NCBI RefSeq assembly: GCF_014645355.1 | Contig: NZ_BMLS01000005.1 | Span: forward strand, 62,001-126,000 | Direction of reading: 5' to 3' | From: Bowmanella pacifica | Lineage (GTDB): Bacteria > Pseudomonadota > Gammaproteobacteria > Enterobacterales > Alteromonadaceae | DNA: 64,000 nucleotides | Shown here: piece by piece, positions 11,677 to 21,879 of the stretch | Layout of the letters: every line of letters starts with the position of its first letter | How positions within the stretch are numbered: position 1 is the first letter of the stretch | Position numbers and translations under genes: made by a program | Notes under the pieces: generated by a model | The model's input: the letters and a program-made list of their open reading frames with translations, nothing else | Database searches by the model: none | What the model was told of the DNA's origin: nothing

Positions 11677-12633
11677 ATGAGTTTGAACTATCTGAGTTTT
11701 GAACAACCGATTGCAGAGCTGGAAGCTAAGATTGAAGAACTGCGCCTGGTCAACCGAGGTGGCGAGTTTGATGTGGGTCTGGAAGAGGAAATCACTAAGC
11801 TCAAGGAAAAGAGTGCTGATTTAACCCGCAAGATATTCAGTGATTTAGGAGCCTGGCAGGTTTCTCAGTTGGCTCGTCATCCTCTGCGTCCATATACCCT
11901 GGATTATATGTCACGCATCTTCACTGAGTTTGACGAGTTAGCCGGTGATCGTGCCTTTGCCGATGATAAAGCCATAGTGGGTGGTTTAGCTAAGCTGGAT
12001 GATCAACCTGTTATGGTGATTGGCCACCAGAAAGGGCGCGATACGGCAGAGAAAATTAAGCGTAATTTCGGCATGCCCAAACCCGAAGGTTATCGAAAGG
12101 CCCTACGTTTAATGGAAATGGCAGAGCGTTTTAACCTGCCAATTATTACCTTTATCGATACCCCGGGAGCCTACCCTGGTGTGGGAGCCGAAGAGCGTGG
12201 CCAAAGCGAAGCCATTGCCCGTAACCTGAAAGTGATGTCTGGCCTGAAAGTACCGGTGATCTGCACGGTGATCGGTGAAGGTGGTTCAGGCGGTGCTTTG
12301 GCTATCGGTGTGGGTGATCGAGTGAATATGCTGCAATACAGCACCTACTCAGTAATTTCACCGGAAGGCTGTGCATCGATTTTGTGGAAAAGCGCAGAGA
12401 AGGCCCCTCAGGCTGCTGAAGCCATGGGAGTCAGCGCCCAGCAGATCAAGAAGCTTGGTTTGATCAATAACATCATTGATGAGCCGCTAGGTGGTGCCCA
12501 CCGCGATCATGATGGTATGGCCGCTAATCTGAAAGCCTGCCTTAAACAGCAGTTGTCACAGTTGCAGACGTTGTCTAAGAGCGATTTGCTCAATGAGCGT
12601 TATGAACGCCTGATGTCATTTGGCTATTGCTAA
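11677..12633 (+). CDS. accA: Acetyl-CoA carboxylase carboxyltransferase alpha subunit
   Basis: With AccD it transfers carboxyl from biotin to acetyl-CoA, giving malonyl-CoA for fatty acid synthesis. The 318 residues match the E. coli length (319). Recognisable are the N-terminal helical region ([15 protein letters not shown]), the carboxyltransferase core with [23 protein letters not shown] and the oxyanion-hole segment [13 protein letters not shown]. It follows dnaE as in E. coli and has a purine-rich site (AGGTAGTGGG) before the ATG. Confidence 0.98.
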   Translation: MSLNYLSFEQPIAELEAKIEELRLVNRGGEFDVGLEEEITKLKEKSADLTRKIFSDLGAWQVSQLARHPLRPYTLDYMSRIFTEFDELAGDRAFADDKAIVGGLAKLDDQPVMVIGHQKGRDTAEKIKRNFGMPKPEGYRKALRLMEMAERFNLPIITFIDTPGAYPGVGAEERGQSEAIARNLKVMSGLKVPVICTVIGEGGSGGALAIGVGDRVNMLQYSTYSVISPEGCASILWKSAEKAPQAAEAMGVSAQQIKKLGLINNIIDEPLGGAHRDHDGMAANLKACLKQQLSQLQTLSKSDLLNERYERLMSFGYC

Positions 12634-12650
12634 GCAATTCCCCTAAAATG

Positions 12651-12675
12651 GGCCGCTGATTAGCGGCCTTTTTTT
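12651..12675 (+). terminator. Intrinsic terminator after accA, touching the tilS start
   Basis: GGCCGCT (12651-12657), loop GATT, AGCGGCC (12662-12668), then seven T to 12675. The T-tract ends directly at the tilS ATG (12676). Confidence 0.85.
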
Positions 12676-14004
12676 ATGTCTGACAAACTTTATAGCTGTT
12701 TTAAATCCAGTTTATCCCTCCATACCAACCAGCAGGTGGTGGTGGCGTATAGCGGTGGGCTGGACTCCTCGGTGTTACTCCACCTTGCGGCCCGCCTTCG
12801 CGCCGAGTTGCCACAACTCGATGTCGGGGCTGTGCATATCCACCATGGATTAAGTCCGAATGCCGATGACTGGCTGAGACACTGTCAGGCACAGTGTCAG
12901 GCTTTGGCACTGCCGTTTGTCAGTCAGCGTGTCAATTTAGCCTCGGGTTCAAGACAAAGTCTGGAAGCGCTGGCCCGCGATGCCCGCTATCAGGCGATAA
13001 CCGCCTTGACGAAGGAAGATACTGTGGTGTTGCTTGGTCAGCATCAGGACGACCAATTGGAAACAGTCTTGCTGCAGCTCAAACGGGGCGCCGGTCCCAA
13101 AGGGCTGGCCGCTATGGCACAAGTTCAACAACGTTTGGGACGTACTTATCTACGCCCGTTACTTTCCCATCGCAGAGAGGAGTTGGAAGCCTACGCAAAC
13201 TTATACGGACTGCGCTGGATTGAAGACGAGTCAAATCTGGATCAGGGCTTTGAACGGAATTTTTTACGCCATGCTGTGATCCCTTCACTTAAACAGCGGT
13301 GGCCGGCTATTACCCAGACGGTGTCCCGCAGTGCCAGGTTATGTGCCGAGCAACAGCAGTTGTTAGAAGAGGTGAGCAAAGAACGTTTGCAGACTGTGCA
13401 AGTTGGTGCAGATTACTTGGATATACAAGCGCTGCAAAAGTTCAGCAAAGCCTGGCAGCAGCAATTAGTGAGGCTGTGGTTGCAAGAGGCACAGGTTCAA
13501 GCGCCTCCAGAGCAACTTTTGCAGCGTTTAGACCGCGAGTTATTCGATGCAAGGGAAGATGGCCAACCCTGTCTGAGTTGGGGGGAGTGGCAGTTTCGTC
13601 GTTTCCGCCAGCGTCTGTATTTGCTTAAACGCAATCTTGGCGAGAAAAACACGCCTAAGGTTTGGCTGGGACAATCGTCATTGTTGTTAGAGGATGGACG
13701 GCAACTACTTTTCATTCGCGACCCAGATGCCGAAGATTTGCCAAAGCTTTACCTGCTACCTGGGCAGCAGGTACAGATTTGTTTTAACGAACTGTCTCAT
13801 CCGTTTTGCCCGGCAGGGGAGAAACATCATAAACCGCTGAAACAATGGTTCAAACAAGCCGATATTCCGCCCTGGCAGCGCCAAGCCATGCCGTTAGTGC
13901 TGATTGACGGAAAACTGGCCGCCGTGGTGGGCTGGACGGTTGATCGCGATTTTTGTCAGCCATCAACTGGTACGACAGCCTGGCGGCTTGAACTTGCCGG
14001 TTGA
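12676..14004 (+). CDS. tilS: tRNA(Ile)-lysidine synthase TilS
   Basis: Modifies C34 of the tRNA-Ile CAU anticodon to lysidine with ATP and lysine. The 442 residues carry the N-type ATP pyrophosphatase P-loop SGGLDSS (about 26-32), the HIHHGLSPNAD segment, GQHQDDQLET, a central TilS domain and the C-terminal domain (PLKQWFKQADIPPWQRQAMPLV). The start is forced: an in-frame TAG lies at 12661-12663 and no other start codon lies between it and the ATG. There is no Shine-Dalgarno because the accA terminator occupies that place. A -10-like TAAAAT at 12644-12649 could start a transcript inside the hairpin. Confidence 0.95.
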   Translation: MSDKLYSCFKSSLSLHTNQQVVVAYSGGLDSSVLLHLAARLRAELPQLDVGAVHIHHGLSPNADDWLRHCQAQCQALALPFVSQRVNLASGSRQSLEALARDARYQAITALTKEDTVVLLGQHQDDQLETVLLQLKRGAGPKGLAAMAQVQQRLGRTYLRPLLSHRREELEAYANLYGLRWIEDESNLDQGFERNFLRHAVIPSLKQRWPAITQTVSRSARLCAEQQQLLEEVSKERLQTVQVGADYLDIQALQKFSKAWQQQLVRLWLQEAQVQAPPEQLLQRLDRELFDAREDGQPCLSWGEWQFRRFRQRLYLLKRNLGEKNTPKVWLGQSSLLLEDGRQLLFIRDPDAEDLPKLYLLPGQQVQICFNELSHPFCPAGEKHHKPLKQWFKQADIPPWQRQAMPLVLIDGKLAAVVGWTVDRDFCQPSTGTTAWRLELAG

Positions 14005-14022
14005 GGCAAGACCATGCCGCTA

Positions 14023-14964
14023 TCAGGCGGTACGGCAGAGCGGGTAACTACGCTGTTTATCCTGATATAACTGTACATCGGCTCGTTCAAATAAAGCGTC
14101 CGGCTCGTCACCGTCTTGATACAGGCTGGCCCCGATACTACAGCGCATCTGATGGCGCGCGAGTATGGGCTGTTCCAACATGGTACGGCGGATCCGTTGG
14201 CTGATGCGTCGCAGCGCTACGCTATCGGCGTCCTGGATAACGCAGCAAAACTCATCGCCACCAAAGCGAAACGCAAAATCCGTGTCACGTAAACTGGCCG
14301 TGATAACGGTGGCCATGGCTTGCAGCACTTTGTCACCTTCCTGATGGCCAAATTTATCATTGACGGATTTAAATCTGTCCATGTCTATCATCAGCAGGCC
14401 AAAAGTGGTGCCTGTACGACGACTGTGGCTGAATTGACGGGACAACACGTCATTAAACGCCGCGCGGTTGCCAAGGCTGGTTAGGCTATCCTTACTGGCC
14501 AGGCACTTGATGTTGTGGTGTTCGATGACGTTTTTCAGTGATGGCACTGCGATATCGTGCAGTTCTTCCAATACCCGGTTTTCCATTGCACTGGGGACTT
14601 TAGCGAAGCAATAGCTCACCATGATACCGCTTTGTTCACCCACGCTCATACGCTTGCTGTAGGTGGCTTCACGCCCCCATTGCAATGCCCCTTGTGGCCA
14701 GCGAATAGTAAGGCCGCAAACCGGAATTCTGGCGGCAAGCTGCATCAAAAAGGTATGACCAAAGAGCTGGGCATCTAAGCTGCCGATCAGTTGCTCTAAT
14801 ACCGAAAGACGTTCGGCATCAGAGATCAGCTTGTCTTGCTGACTGAATTGGAAAAAGCCCTCGTAGCTCATGCTATTCTGAATTGGAGTAAGTTGTTCCA
14901 ACATTCGCTCCCGCATGTCAGCGAATTGCCGACAACCTGTGCTAAATTGATATCTAATAAACAT
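14023..14964 (-). CDS. GGDEF-domain diguanylate cyclase
   Basis: Predicted cytoplasmic enzyme that makes c-di-GMP from two GTP. The 313 residues contain an N-terminal region of about 150 residues that I do not recognise (no membrane segment), then a complete GGDEF domain: DSLTSLGNRAAF, IDMDRFKSVND, and an intact FRFGGDEF active site. RDTD lies five residues before GGDEF and fits the inhibitory I-site (RxxD), so product inhibition is likely. The start is uncertain: ATG at 14964 gives the longest form, while Met17 and Met21 (the latter after GGGAG) are alternatives. It is convergent with tilS and divergent from the antiporter gene. Confidence 0.9.
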   Translation of the reverse strand: MFIRYQFSTGCRQFADMRERMLEQLTPIQNSMSYEGFFQFSQQDKLISDAERLSVLEQLIGSLDAQLFGHTFLMQLAARIPVCGLTIRWPQGALQWGREATYSKRMSVGEQSGIMVSYCFAKVPSAMENRVLEELHDIAVPSLKNVIEHHNIKCLASKDSLTSLGNRAAFNDVLSRQFSHSRRTGTTFGLLMIDMDRFKSVNDKFGHQEGDKVLQAMATVITASLRDTDFAFRFGGDEFCCVIQDADSVALRRISQRIRRTMLEQPILARHQMRCSIGASLYQDGDEPDALFERADVQLYQDKQRSYPLCRTA

Positions 14965-15023
14965 TTAGCAAAGTTCGTGCCGAAAGCTAGATTAAGCTTT
15001 ATGACATCGTCACAGGAGATTGA

Positions 15024-16988
15024 ATGGAAAACAGTTTTTTTCATTTACTGGTGTTGATGGCCGTGGCCATTACGATGGTTTGGAGCTTTCGTCGCGTCAA
15101 TTTACCGCCGATCCTGGCATATCTGGCCTGTGGAATAGTAGCCGGCCCTGAACTACTCAATTTGTTTCCACATGAGGAGAGCATTCATTTCGTTGCCGAA
15201 TTAGGCATAGTTTTTCTGCTGTTTACCCTGGGGTTGGAGTTTTCATTGCCGAAGATGATGGCTATGCGTCATCTGGTGTTTGGCTTGGGCTTCGGGCAGG
15301 TGTTACTGACACTGTTGCTGTTTATGGGCCTGAGTATGCTATTGGGACTGGACAGCAAAGGGGCCTTTGTCATCGGGGCGATGTGTGCCTTGTCCTCAAC
15401 CGCCATTGTCATAAAGCAGTTATCCGAGATGGGGCGGTTGAATACCTCCAGAGCTCAAATGGCGGTGAGTGTATTGCTGTTTCAAGATCTGGCCGTTGTG
15501 CCATTTCTTATTGTCATTCCTTTGCTGGCCAATGACAACGAGCAGAATTTGTCGCAGGCTATTTTGATTGCGGTGCTCAAAGGCGGGCTGGTCATCAGCA
15601 TTCTGATGTCGGTGGGCAAATGGTTACTGCCGCGGGTGTTCAGTGAAGTGGCGCGAACCCGCACTGATGAACTTTTTGTGCTGACTACTGTGTTGGTGAC
15701 GCTGCTGGCTGGCGGCCTTACCTATGTATTTGGGCTGTCCATGGCGTTAGGGGCGTTTTTGGCCGGGATGATGTTAAGCGAGAGCCAATACCGGCATCAG
15801 TTGGAAGCGGATATCCGGCCTTTTCGAGACATCTTGATGGGGCTGTTTTTTATCACCATCGGAATGAAGCTTGAGTTTGGCCCGTTGTTAGATTACTGGC
15901 ATTGGGTGCTGGCCGGCGTGTTACTGATGATGTTGGCTAAGATTCTAATTTTACGCGCCGTGGCTTGGTTTTTCAGAGCACCAGCTAGCGATGCGTGGGC
16001 GGCAGGAATCAAGTTGTGTCAGATGGGGGAGTTTAGTTTTGTGCTGGCTTCTTTGGCCCTATCCCAGCAAATCCTTGATGCTCAGATGGCGTCGTTATTG
16101 TTGTCTGCCGGTATCATCAGTATGGCACTGACACCCTATTTGATCAGTCAGGCCAAACATCTGGCAAGTAATCTGACCCAACCCTTACCGGTTGAGGCTG
16201 AGGATATTCCTGTATCTCTAACCGGCAAATCCGGGCATGTGCTTATTTTTGGCTTTGGACGGGTAGGGCAGTCTGTGGCGCGCATGCTGAAAGTTGAAGG
16301 CATTGCCTATGTAGCCATCGACGCCGATCCTATTCGTGTTCAGGAAAGCCGGCATGCAGGAGAGCCGGTTACCTTTGGTGATGTGTCCAGCAAAGATATT
16401 TTGCGAGCCGTTGGAATAGAGCGGGCTAAGCTGGCGATACTCACTTTTGACGAACATAGTAAAGCCGTCAGTGTATTAAGTGCGGTGAATGCCTTGCATC
16501 CCGACTTACCTGTGGTGGTCAGAACCCGCAAAGATTACCGTATGGAAGAACTCTATCTGGCCGGCGCTTCACAGGTTGTACCTGAAATTCTAGAGGGCAG
16601 CCTGATGTTGGTGTCACAAGTGCTGCATTTGTCTGGTGTGCCCATGTCCCGCATTCTTAAGCGGGTAAGGGCTGAGCGGAAAAATCACTATGGACAGATG
16701 CACGGCTTTTTTCCTGGTGAGACCACCGAAGTCACTTATGAAAAGCAGAGTAAATTGGAGTTTCTGCACGCCGTGGTTTTGGGGCCCGATGCCTGGGCCA
16801 TTGGCAAAACCCTGGGACAGCTTGAATTGGATGCCGTTCGGGTAACACTAAAAGGTGTCAGGCGAAATGAGCGGGAGTTGGCAAGCCCAGATGCAAGTTG
16901 GCAGTTTGCGGCGCAGGATATCTTGGTGATTGCGGGTAAACCCAGACGAGTGGAGCGCGCCGAACGTTATCTGCTTGAAGGACCGTAA
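15024..16988 (+). CDS. KefB/KefC-type cation:proton antiporter (CPA2) with RCK domain
   Basis: Predicted inner-membrane monovalent cation/proton antiporter or K+ efflux system. The 654 residues have an N-terminal Na+/H+ exchanger-type domain of about 12 membrane segments (1-380; note LGLEFSLPKM and GAFLAGMMLSES), then a TrkA-N/RCK Rossmann domain starting near residue 402 (HVLIFGFGRVGQSVARML, NAD-binding) and a TrkA-C-like domain in the last 90 residues. ATG follows AGGAGATTGA. No KefF/KefG-type ancillary oxidoreductase lies beside it, so glutathione-gated regulation cannot be assumed. I assign the family, not an exact orthologue. Confidence 0.88.
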   Translation: MENSFFHLLVLMAVAITMVWSFRRVNLPPILAYLACGIVAGPELLNLFPHEESIHFVAELGIVFLLFTLGLEFSLPKMMAMRHLVFGLGFGQVLLTLLLFMGLSMLLGLDSKGAFVIGAMCALSSTAIVIKQLSEMGRLNTSRAQMAVSVLLFQDLAVVPFLIVIPLLANDNEQNLSQAILIAVLKGGLVISILMSVGKWLLPRVFSEVARTRTDELFVLTTVLVTLLAGGLTYVFGLSMALGAFLAGMMLSESQYRHQLEADIRPFRDILMGLFFITIGMKLEFGPLLDYWHWVLAGVLLMMLAKILILRAVAWFFRAPASDAWAAGIKLCQMGEFSFVLASLALSQQILDAQMASLLLSAGIISMALTPYLISQAKHLASNLTQPLPVEAEDIPVSLTGKSGHVLIFGFGRVGQSVARMLKVEGIAYVAIDADPIRVQESRHAGEPVTFGDVSSKDILRAVGIERAKLAILTFDEHSKAVSVLSAVNALHPDLPVVVRTRKDYRMEELYLAGASQVVPEILEGSLMLVSQVLHLSGVPMSRILKRVRAERKNHYGQMHGFFPGETTEVTYEKQSKLEFLHAVVLGPDAWAIGKTLGQLELDAVRVTLKGVRRNERELASPDASWQFAAQDILVIAGKPRRVERAERYLLEGP

Positions 16989-17075
16989 TATTTTACCGTC
17001 ATCGGGACGCCAAACCTAAAGGCTACTATATTGATAGAACAAGAATAATCCCTTCTGCCGGGACAAGGAACTCTG

Positions 17076-19304
17076 ATGGAACAGCACTTCTCTGATGTCT
17101 TTCGCACCGATTATATGCCCCATGGCCACTGCTACCTGTGGAAACCTGAGATTTTGTGGCTGAATGTTTTTTCCGATGCGGCCATCGCCGCAGCATATTT
17201 TACCATTCCATTGGTTCTGTATTTGTTTGTCCGGCAACGCCAGGATATTCGTTTTGGCTGGATGTTGTATTTATTCGCTGCCTTTATCCTCTGTTGCGGA
17301 ATCACCCATCTGTTCGGTATTTATACCGTCTGGCAAGGGGCTTATGGCTATCACGGCATCGCTAAGCTGATAACGGCTGTTGTGTCTATGACAACGGCAT
17401 ATGTGTTGATAAAGAAGCTGCCTGATATGGTCGCGATTCCCAGTGTTACGGAGTATGCCAAACATAAAGAGTTGGTCTATCAGGCCGAATTGGACAGGCT
17501 GGAACTGATACGTGAACAGGAAAGACTGGCCACGGTACGCTTAGCCGTGGAAGGTTCCCCCTTTGGGATGCTGGTAACTGATGCGCAAGGGCATATCCGT
17601 ATGGTCAATACAGCCCTGACCCGCATGTTTGACTATCAGGAGGAGGAATTACTAGACCAACATGTCAACACACTGTTACCCGCAGAGCAACGAGGCCATC
17701 ACCGAAAGTTAGTGGAAGAAATCAGTGTCGGGATCCGAAGCTCCGGTTTGATGACATCACGAGTGGTATATGGGGTGGGTAAGACAGGGACTAAGATCCC
17801 GGTCGAAGTTACTTTGTACCGCAGTGAGCTGGACGGTGAAGTTCGGGTATTCGCCACTGTGGTGGATATTAGCGAGCGCTTGTCATATCAGGCTAAGCTG
17901 GTGGAAGCCAATGACCGTTTTGAAAGGGTCATCTCGGGTTCACGTGATGCTCCGTGGGAGTGGTATCCAACAAGTAACAGTAACTGGTTCTCGCCCCGTT
18001 TTCTGGCTCTGTTGGGCTGGCCTGCTAACGTTCCCCCGCATATTGATACCTGGAAGGAGCATATTCATCCGGATTATCTGGACAAAGTCATGGAGCACCT
18101 AAAAGAGCACGTGGAGCGTGGCACCAAGTACGATATCAACTATCTGGGACGGGCAGCGGACGGCAGTTATCACTGGTTTAATACCAGAGGTGACAGTCAA
18201 CGTGATGAACAAGGTAATGTGGTGGTGATGTCCGGTATGGTCTCGGATGTGCAGGAAGAAAAAGAACTGGAAGCGGAACTGATGCACAAATCGGCATTTC
18301 TCGAGTCGGTATTTACCGGTGCATCCTGTGGTTTATTGGTAGTGGACTGGCGAGATGATGAGGAAGTATGGGTATCGGCTATCAATCATCGTTTTGCTGC
18401 CATGTTGGGTCTTGAAAACTCAGAACTTGAGCCGCAATCCCTAACCATGTTGAGCAGGCGTGACCAAAGTGGTGTGATAGGACGCTTGCAGGACTTCTTA
18501 CAGGGCAATGCTCGCGAGGATAACACAAGCGGCTCTTCCGGGCTGGTGCATGCTGTGCAAGGGCGTTGGTTCCAGATTGATGTACATCCCATCTGTGATG
18601 TTCATGGTGACTGGTTCAGGGTCATTGTATCCAGCAGTGATGTGACGGAGCTGAAATATGCCGAGCAGCGGCTGGAGAGCACCCTGAAGGAGAAGGTGTC
18701 ATTGCTCAACGAGGTGCATCACAGGGTGAAAAACAACCTGCAGATTGTCAGTAGCCTGATGGATATACAAAGCCGTCAGGTCAAGAAAGAACAGCAAGCG
18801 GCGCTCAGTGATCTGAAAAACCGCATTCGTGCAATGGCCTTGATCCATGAGTTGCTATATCAGAATGACAGTGTCGCCTCTATCAATCTGCAAAGTTACG
18901 TACACCGGCTGGTGAATCTCATTGGTGACACACTTAGCCCGTTAAGCCGAGAGCAGTTAAATCTAAACCTGACGGACGGCGGGGAGCCGTTAAATATCAA
19001 CATTAATCAGATGGTGCCATTAGGGTTGTTAATCTGTGAGGCTGTGACCAATGCCTTTAAGTATGCCTTTAAGGACAGAGAGGGGACGCTGACGGTCAAG
19101 ATGGCACGCCAAGACGGATTACTGCAATTGGAAGTCTGTGACGATGGGCCGGGCTTTGATCAGACCTTGTTTGAAAACGCCAGCTTGTCCAGTCAGCTGG
19201 GCTTTAGTTTAATGAAGACCTTTGCCAAACAAGCCGGTTTCAGTTTGCAGGTAGATGGGCACGCCGGAACTTGTGTTCGGTTGTCTGAACTTTCCGCTGA
19301 ATAG
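17076..19304 (+). CDS. Ethylene-receptor-like membrane sensor histidine kinase (ETR-type N-terminus, three PAS, HisKA_2)
   Basis: The 742 residues start with three membrane helices (about 25-52, 58-82, 90-112) that match the plant ETR1 sensor domain. Present at the same spacing are Asp34, Tyr41, Ile44, Pro45 and the copper-ligand pair Cys74/His78 in CGITH. Two or three PAS domains follow (about 155-270, 280-395 with the PAS_3 signature [11 protein letters not shown], and a weaker one at 405-525). The kinase core is HisKA_2: [10 protein letters not shown] with phospho-acceptor His549, then N-box [11 protein letters not shown] (655-665) and DDGPGF. The ATG follows AAGGAACT. It carries no REC domain. 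The convergent REC-GGDEF-EAL gene 45 bases away is the obvious candidate partner. Domain identity is firm; ethylene or copper as ligand is inference. Confidence 0.9.
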   Translation: MEQHFSDVFRTDYMPHGHCYLWKPEILWLNVFSDAAIAAAYFTIPLVLYLFVRQRQDIRFGWMLYLFAAFILCCGITHLFGIYTVWQGAYGYHGIAKLITAVVSMTTAYVLIKKLPDMVAIPSVTEYAKHKELVYQAELDRLELIREQERLATVRLAVEGSPFGMLVTDAQGHIRMVNTALTRMFDYQEEELLDQHVNTLLPAEQRGHHRKLVEEISVGIRSSGLMTSRVVYGVGKTGTKIPVEVTLYRSELDGEVRVFATVVDISERLSYQAKLVEANDRFERVISGSRDAPWEWYPTSNSNWFSPRFLALLGWPANVPPHIDTWKEHIHPDYLDKVMEHLKEHVERGTKYDINYLGRAADGSYHWFNTRGDSQRDEQGNVVVMSGMVSDVQEEKELEAELMHKSAFLESVFTGASCGLLVVDWRDDEEVWVSAINHRFAAMLGLENSELEPQSLTMLSRRDQSGVIGRLQDFLQGNAREDNTSGSSGLVHAVQGRWFQIDVHPICDVHGDWFRVIVSSSDVTELKYAEQRLESTLKEKVSLLNEVHHRVKNNLQIVSSLMDIQSRQVKKEQQAALSDLKNRIRAMALIHELLYQNDSVASINLQSYVHRLVNLIGDTLSPLSREQLNLNLTDGGEPLNININQMVPLGLLICEAVTNAFKYAFKDREGTLTVKMARQDGLLQLEVCDDGPGFDQTLFENASLSSQLGFSLMKTFAKQAGFSLQVDGHAGTCVRLSELSAE

Positions 19305-19349
19305 TGCTTGAAGCGGGTAATATATACTCAAGAAGGGTAACTAACAGGT

Positions 19350-21770
19350 TTAAAAGAGCCCCTTGTTACTCTGTTGTTTGTCTGGCAGGTATTTTAGTAG
19401 CTCCGCCAGCGGCATGGGCCTGGCGAAGTAATAGCCTTGCAGGCTGTCTACGCCCTTCTCCCGCAGGTATTGTAGTTGCTCTGCGGTTTCAATGCCTTCT
19501 GCGGTAATCGCCAAGCCTAAACTTCTAGCGAGGTTGATAATGGCTTCAATGATAATTTGATGGCGGGCATCCTGGCTCAGGTTATCCACAAAGGTGCGGT
19601 CAATCTTTAGTGTGTTAACCGACATCTCCGCTAAGCGAGACAGGGATGAGTAACCTGTACCAAAGTCATCAATGGCAATATTGATCCCCAGTTTATTAAT
19701 CTGCCAAAGTAACATGGCGGCGTTTTCGGATTGCAGTGTGCTTTCTGTCACCTCCAATTCAAGATCTGCAGGATTGACCTGGCAGTCCTGAAGCATTTCG
19801 TTGAGTGCATCCAAAATTTCGCTGTCTTTCAGTTGGATTCCAGAAACATTAACCGCCACCCGGATACCACCCAATCCCCGTTCTTCCAGCAGCTTTATCA
19901 GCATGCAGGCTTCTCGTAGCATATGCAGGCCAATGCTCTGGATAAGCCCGGTTTCTTCGGCGACAGGAATAAAGGCATCCGGGGATACCATGCCCACATC
20001 CTTGTCTATCCAGCGACACAGGGCTTCTACCGCTACTACATCGCCACTTTGTGCATCCACTATAGGTTGCCAGAATGCCGTAATGCTCTCTTCGGTTAGT
20101 GCCTTACGCAGTCCCTGTTCGATAAACAGTCTGTAGCGCACCACATCGACCAGATCATCAGAGTAAAAGGTGTAGGTATACTTGCCTTTGCGTTTTGACT
20201 CATACATAGCGGCATCAGCATGTTTGAGCAGTGACGCCGCGCAGTCGACAGTCTCATCGGCAATAGCCACCCCTATACTGCAGGTCACCATAATTTCCCG
20301 TCCGCAGATATTGAATGGCTCGTTGCAGATAGCAATGATTTTTTGGGCCAGCTTTTCGAAGTCTTCCTGGCGCTCTATTTGTTCTACGATAACCACAAAC
20401 TCGTCACCGCCGAGTCGGATAAGAATATCCTCTACGCGCATGATGTGTTGTAAACGCTGGGAAAACTCTACCAACAATTGATCGCCCGGCTCGTGTCCCA
20501 TGGAGTCGTTAATTAACTTGAAGGAATCGATGTCGATGAAGAACAAACCAATTCGCTCTTCCTCGCCACATTTCATGTCTGCCAGCACCTGATTCATCAG
20601 GTTACGGTTGCCTAAGCCGGTCAGGCTATCGCGATAAGCCATGCGGTTAAGCTCCCGCTCGGCTTTTTTCAACGACGAGATATCGGTCAGAATCATGATG
20701 TAGAGCTCAGGATTATGTTCGCTGGCCTGAATACGGGTAACGGTTTGCAGGGCGTGAAAGTGACTATGGTCCTTTCTGTGTACCACCACTTCGTGGCGGG
20801 CATTTTTATGCTCCTCCGAGAGTATTTCATCATGTCGTCGATTCCCGGACAGCACAGTGGATACCGGGGCGCCAATCACGTCATTGGCGGAAAAGTCGGT
20901 GTGTTTGTAAAAGGCCTTGTTGACCGAGCGGATACTAAAATCTGAATAAAGAACGATAACGGACTCATCAATATTGGCCAGGATGTTATAGGCAGTGCGC
21001 AGTTCGTTGACGAAATTTTCCCGCTCGGAAACATCTTTGACCGCGCCGATGCGCACTAAGCCATTTTCTAATGTCATGTCACTCAGGTAGAGCTCAATCC
21101 AGCGCTCTTCTTGTTCGGCGTAATCCTTGCTCTTCAGCTTGATGGTCCGACTTACGTTTTTGCCGCTTTTAAGCAGCTCTTCCAGCTTTGCTAACTCATC
21201 AACATTTTCCAGTGCCAGTCGGGTAAAAAAGTCATGGGCTTTGACCTCAACCCTGTCGCCACTGATATTGACCTGATCGCCAAAAAGCCCCTCAAACAAG
21301 ATGGTGCCGCGTTGTACGTTGTATTCCCATAAGCCGAGTTTGGCAGCATGCACGGCGGCTTTGAGGCGCTTTTCTGAACGCTCTGTGATTTTCTCGTATT
21401 TATGGCGTGATAGTGCGGTCTCAATACTGGCTTTTAATTCCCTGACATTGTAAGGCTTCACAATATAACCGTAGGGGGCGGTGAGCCCCGTGCGCCGGAT
21501 CAAATCATCACTGGTATAGGCGGTTAGGTAGACCACCGGGATATGTAATTCCGAACCTATGCGTTGGGCCGCATTAATGCCGTCGCCTCCCGCCCCCAGA
21601 TTGATGTCCATCATCACGAGGTCTGGTTGATGCTCGGAGGCCATGTCAAAGGCCTCTTTTTCCGAGCTGGCAATGCCGCAGACAAGATAACCACAATCCT
21701 GCAAATCCAAAGAGAGGTTCAAGGCGATTAGTTGTTCGTCCTCGACAATCAACAATGTGCTTTTTTCCAT
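19350..21770 (-). CDS. Response regulator with PAS, GGDEF and EAL domains
   Basis: Predicted phosphorylation-controlled c-di-GMP enzyme of 806 residues. The REC domain (1-125) has phospho-acceptor Asp55 (LVMMD) and Lys in VKPY. One or two PAS-like segments follow (about 130-390). The GGDEF domain is intact (IRLGGDEF) with RVED five residues before it as I-site. The EAL domain is also intact: VEAL, NVSG, EVTES, DDFGTGYSS, LKIDRTF, EGIET and QGYYFARP. Both synthase and phosphodiesterase activity are therefore possible. The ATG at 21770 follows AGGAAGAG; an upstream in-frame GTG is less likely. It is tail to tail with the sensor kinase. Confidence 0.92.
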   Translation of the reverse strand: MEKSTLLIVEDEQLIALNLSLDLQDCGYLVCGIASSEKEAFDMASEHQPDLVMMDINLGAGGDGINAAQRIGSELHIPVVYLTAYTSDDLIRRTGLTAPYGYIVKPYNVRELKASIETALSRHKYEKITERSEKRLKAAVHAAKLGLWEYNVQRGTILFEGLFGDQVNISGDRVEVKAHDFFTRLALENVDELAKLEELLKSGKNVSRTIKLKSKDYAEQEERWIELYLSDMTLENGLVRIGAVKDVSERENFVNELRTAYNILANIDESVIVLYSDFSIRSVNKAFYKHTDFSANDVIGAPVSTVLSGNRRHDEILSEEHKNARHEVVVHRKDHSHFHALQTVTRIQASEHNPELYIMILTDISSLKKAERELNRMAYRDSLTGLGNRNLMNQVLADMKCGEEERIGLFFIDIDSFKLINDSMGHEPGDQLLVEFSQRLQHIMRVEDILIRLGGDEFVVIVEQIERQEDFEKLAQKIIAICNEPFNICGREIMVTCSIGVAIADETVDCAASLLKHADAAMYESKRKGKYTYTFYSDDLVDVVRYRLFIEQGLRKALTEESITAFWQPIVDAQSGDVVAVEALCRWIDKDVGMVSPDAFIPVAEETGLIQSIGLHMLREACMLIKLLEERGLGGIRVAVNVSGIQLKDSEILDALNEMLQDCQVNPADLELEVTESTLQSENAAMLLWQINKLGINIAIDDFGTGYSSLSRLAEMSVNTLKIDRTFVDNLSQDARHQIIIEAIINLARSLGLAITAEGIETAEQLQYLREKGVDSLQGYYFARPMPLAELLKYLPDKQQSNKGLF

Positions 21771-21879
21771 TACTCTTCCTTGCTGCACAAAAACCGGTTG
21801 GATATCAGTCTGGTGGTCTAGAATGGAAAAAGCTCCCTTTTAGAGACCTTCCCCTCAATCAGATTTAGTCTAAGACTGG

